From the IMG/VR virus record IMGVR_UViG_3300009285_003948, positions 1-33,858 of that record: a stretch of 33,858 nt of DNA, one strand, 5' to 3'. This stretch comes from a virus. The position numbers were made by a program, and so were the translations under genes. A model generated the notes under the pieces. That model was not told where the DNA came from. It saw nothing but the letters and a program-made list of their open reading frames with translations, and made no database searches. The first letter of the stretch is position 1. Each line of letters opens with the position of its first letter. This document shows positions 33,623 to 33,858 of the stretch, piece by piece.

Positions 33623-33679
33623 ATGAACAATCCAATTTTCAGCGGGGTGATATTCTATCGGAGATGCAATGATTTATAA
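33623..33679 (+). CDS. Possible 18-aa peptide gene
   Basis: AAGGAGAGAAC precedes ATG 33623, a strong ribosome binding site, but the frame holds only 18 codons (MNNPIFSGVIFYRRCNDL). It lies between the fibre stop and the next gene. It may be a leader peptide, a decayed gene end, or chance. Low certainty. Confidence 0.3.
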   Translation: MNNPIFSGVIFYRRCNDL

Positions 33680-33697
33680 TAAATGTAAGGAGAAACT

Positions 33698-33858
33698 ATG
33701 AAACTAATTTTGAAAGACATTGCAAGTTCTGAGCAGGCACTGACAAATTTGTTAGAGCAAAAGCCGCCCGCTATTGCATCCTACAAAATTCAACGTGCGT
33801 TGCGCCACATTATTCCCGAGATTGAGCTATTCAGCAAAACTCGTGATGAATTAGTGCA
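33698..33858 (+). CDS. Truncated small helical phage protein
   Basis: ATG 33698 with TAAGGAGAAACT upstream; it runs off the right edge after 53 complete codons. The visible part MKLILKDIASSEQALTNLLE, then Q-KPPAIASYKIQRALRHIIP and EIELFSKTRDEL, is a helical hairpin. It resembles a group of small phage proteins that carry K-x-P-x-K-x2-Y/A-x-L pattern and end R-x-x-L-x-x-K-Y-G, found near fibre and lysis genes (possibly the DUF1617 group). Function of that group is unknown to me. Confidence 0.6.
   Translation, partial: MKLILKDIASSEQALTNLLEQKPPAIASYKIQRALRHIIPEIELFSKTRDELV

Noticed and set aside
33675-33680. TATAAT just before the last gene as a promoter
   Set aside because: No -35-like hexamer at the right distance; it coincides with the end of the mini-ORF.
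1-33858. tRNA genes, CRISPR arrays, insertion sequences
   Set aside because: No cloverleaf-like sequence, no regularly spaced repeat array beyond the short GTATTGT copies, and no transposase frame were seen on either strand.

Overview
The window is part of the genome of a tailed double-stranded DNA phage (or prophage), read mainly rightward. The diagnostic genes are a terminase large subunit with intact ATPase and nuclease motifs, a portal, a scaffold-like coiled-coil protein, a major capsid protein resembling the N4-gp56 family, connector- and nozzle-like proteins and a receptor-binding fibre. I see no tape-measure protein and no set of small tail-assembly genes, which fits a short-tailed (podovirus-like) particle. 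The host cannot be named from the sequence. Base composition is near balanced, ribosome binding sites are GGAGG-type and promoters are sigma70-like.

Layout. 1-427: two leftward genes, the second (70 aa) closed by its own intrinsic terminator. 428-1041: a 614-bp gene-free divergent region with several dyads, a 13-bp-arm perfect inverted repeat and an iteron-like GT-rich tract; it looks like a control region and possibly a replication origin. 1042-3911: ten small rightward genes, many joined by ATGA overlaps, including a C2H2 zinc-finger protein, an Ea22-like protein, a one-helix membrane protein and several unknowns; four of these genes start at positions other than the longest open frame or are very short. 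3912-4083: a compact late control region with two sigma70-type promoters, two hairpins between them, and a GAAC-N4-GTTC dyad inside the spacer of the second promoter.

4084-10414: start of the structural operon (small beta protein, a Rossmann-like possible sugar-transferase-family protein, a two-start small protein, a basic protein just before the terminase, TerL, portal, two small genes). 10425-23567: one uninterrupted 4,380-codon gene, 39 percent of the window, lying between portal and scaffold/capsid. It appears to be a giant polyvalent virion protein: a phage large-protein core in which a zincin metallopeptidase domain (HEMFH), an ADP-ribosyltransferase domain and a GGDEF-like nucleotide-cyclase-fold domain with a degenerate signature are embedded, along with two copies of a small W-x-G-L/M-type module. 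23570-26371: a separate promoter, scaffold, capsid and two paralogous decoration-like proteins, ending in a strong GC-rich hairpin. 26430-33590: connector-like protein, beta-rich nozzle-like protein, a PD-(D/E)XK/Vsr-like protein with substituted catalytic residues, and a repeat-containing tail fibre. 33623-end: a mini-ORF and a truncated small gene.

The best candidate for an undescribed system is the giant gene. By position and by its enzyme domains it is likely packaged in the head and delivered with the DNA, as N4 delivers its giant virion RNA polymerase, but here with ADP-ribosylating, proteolytic and GGDEF-like modules instead of a polymerase. Packaging and delivery are inference from context. 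All domain calls are by eye from motifs; no database search was run.
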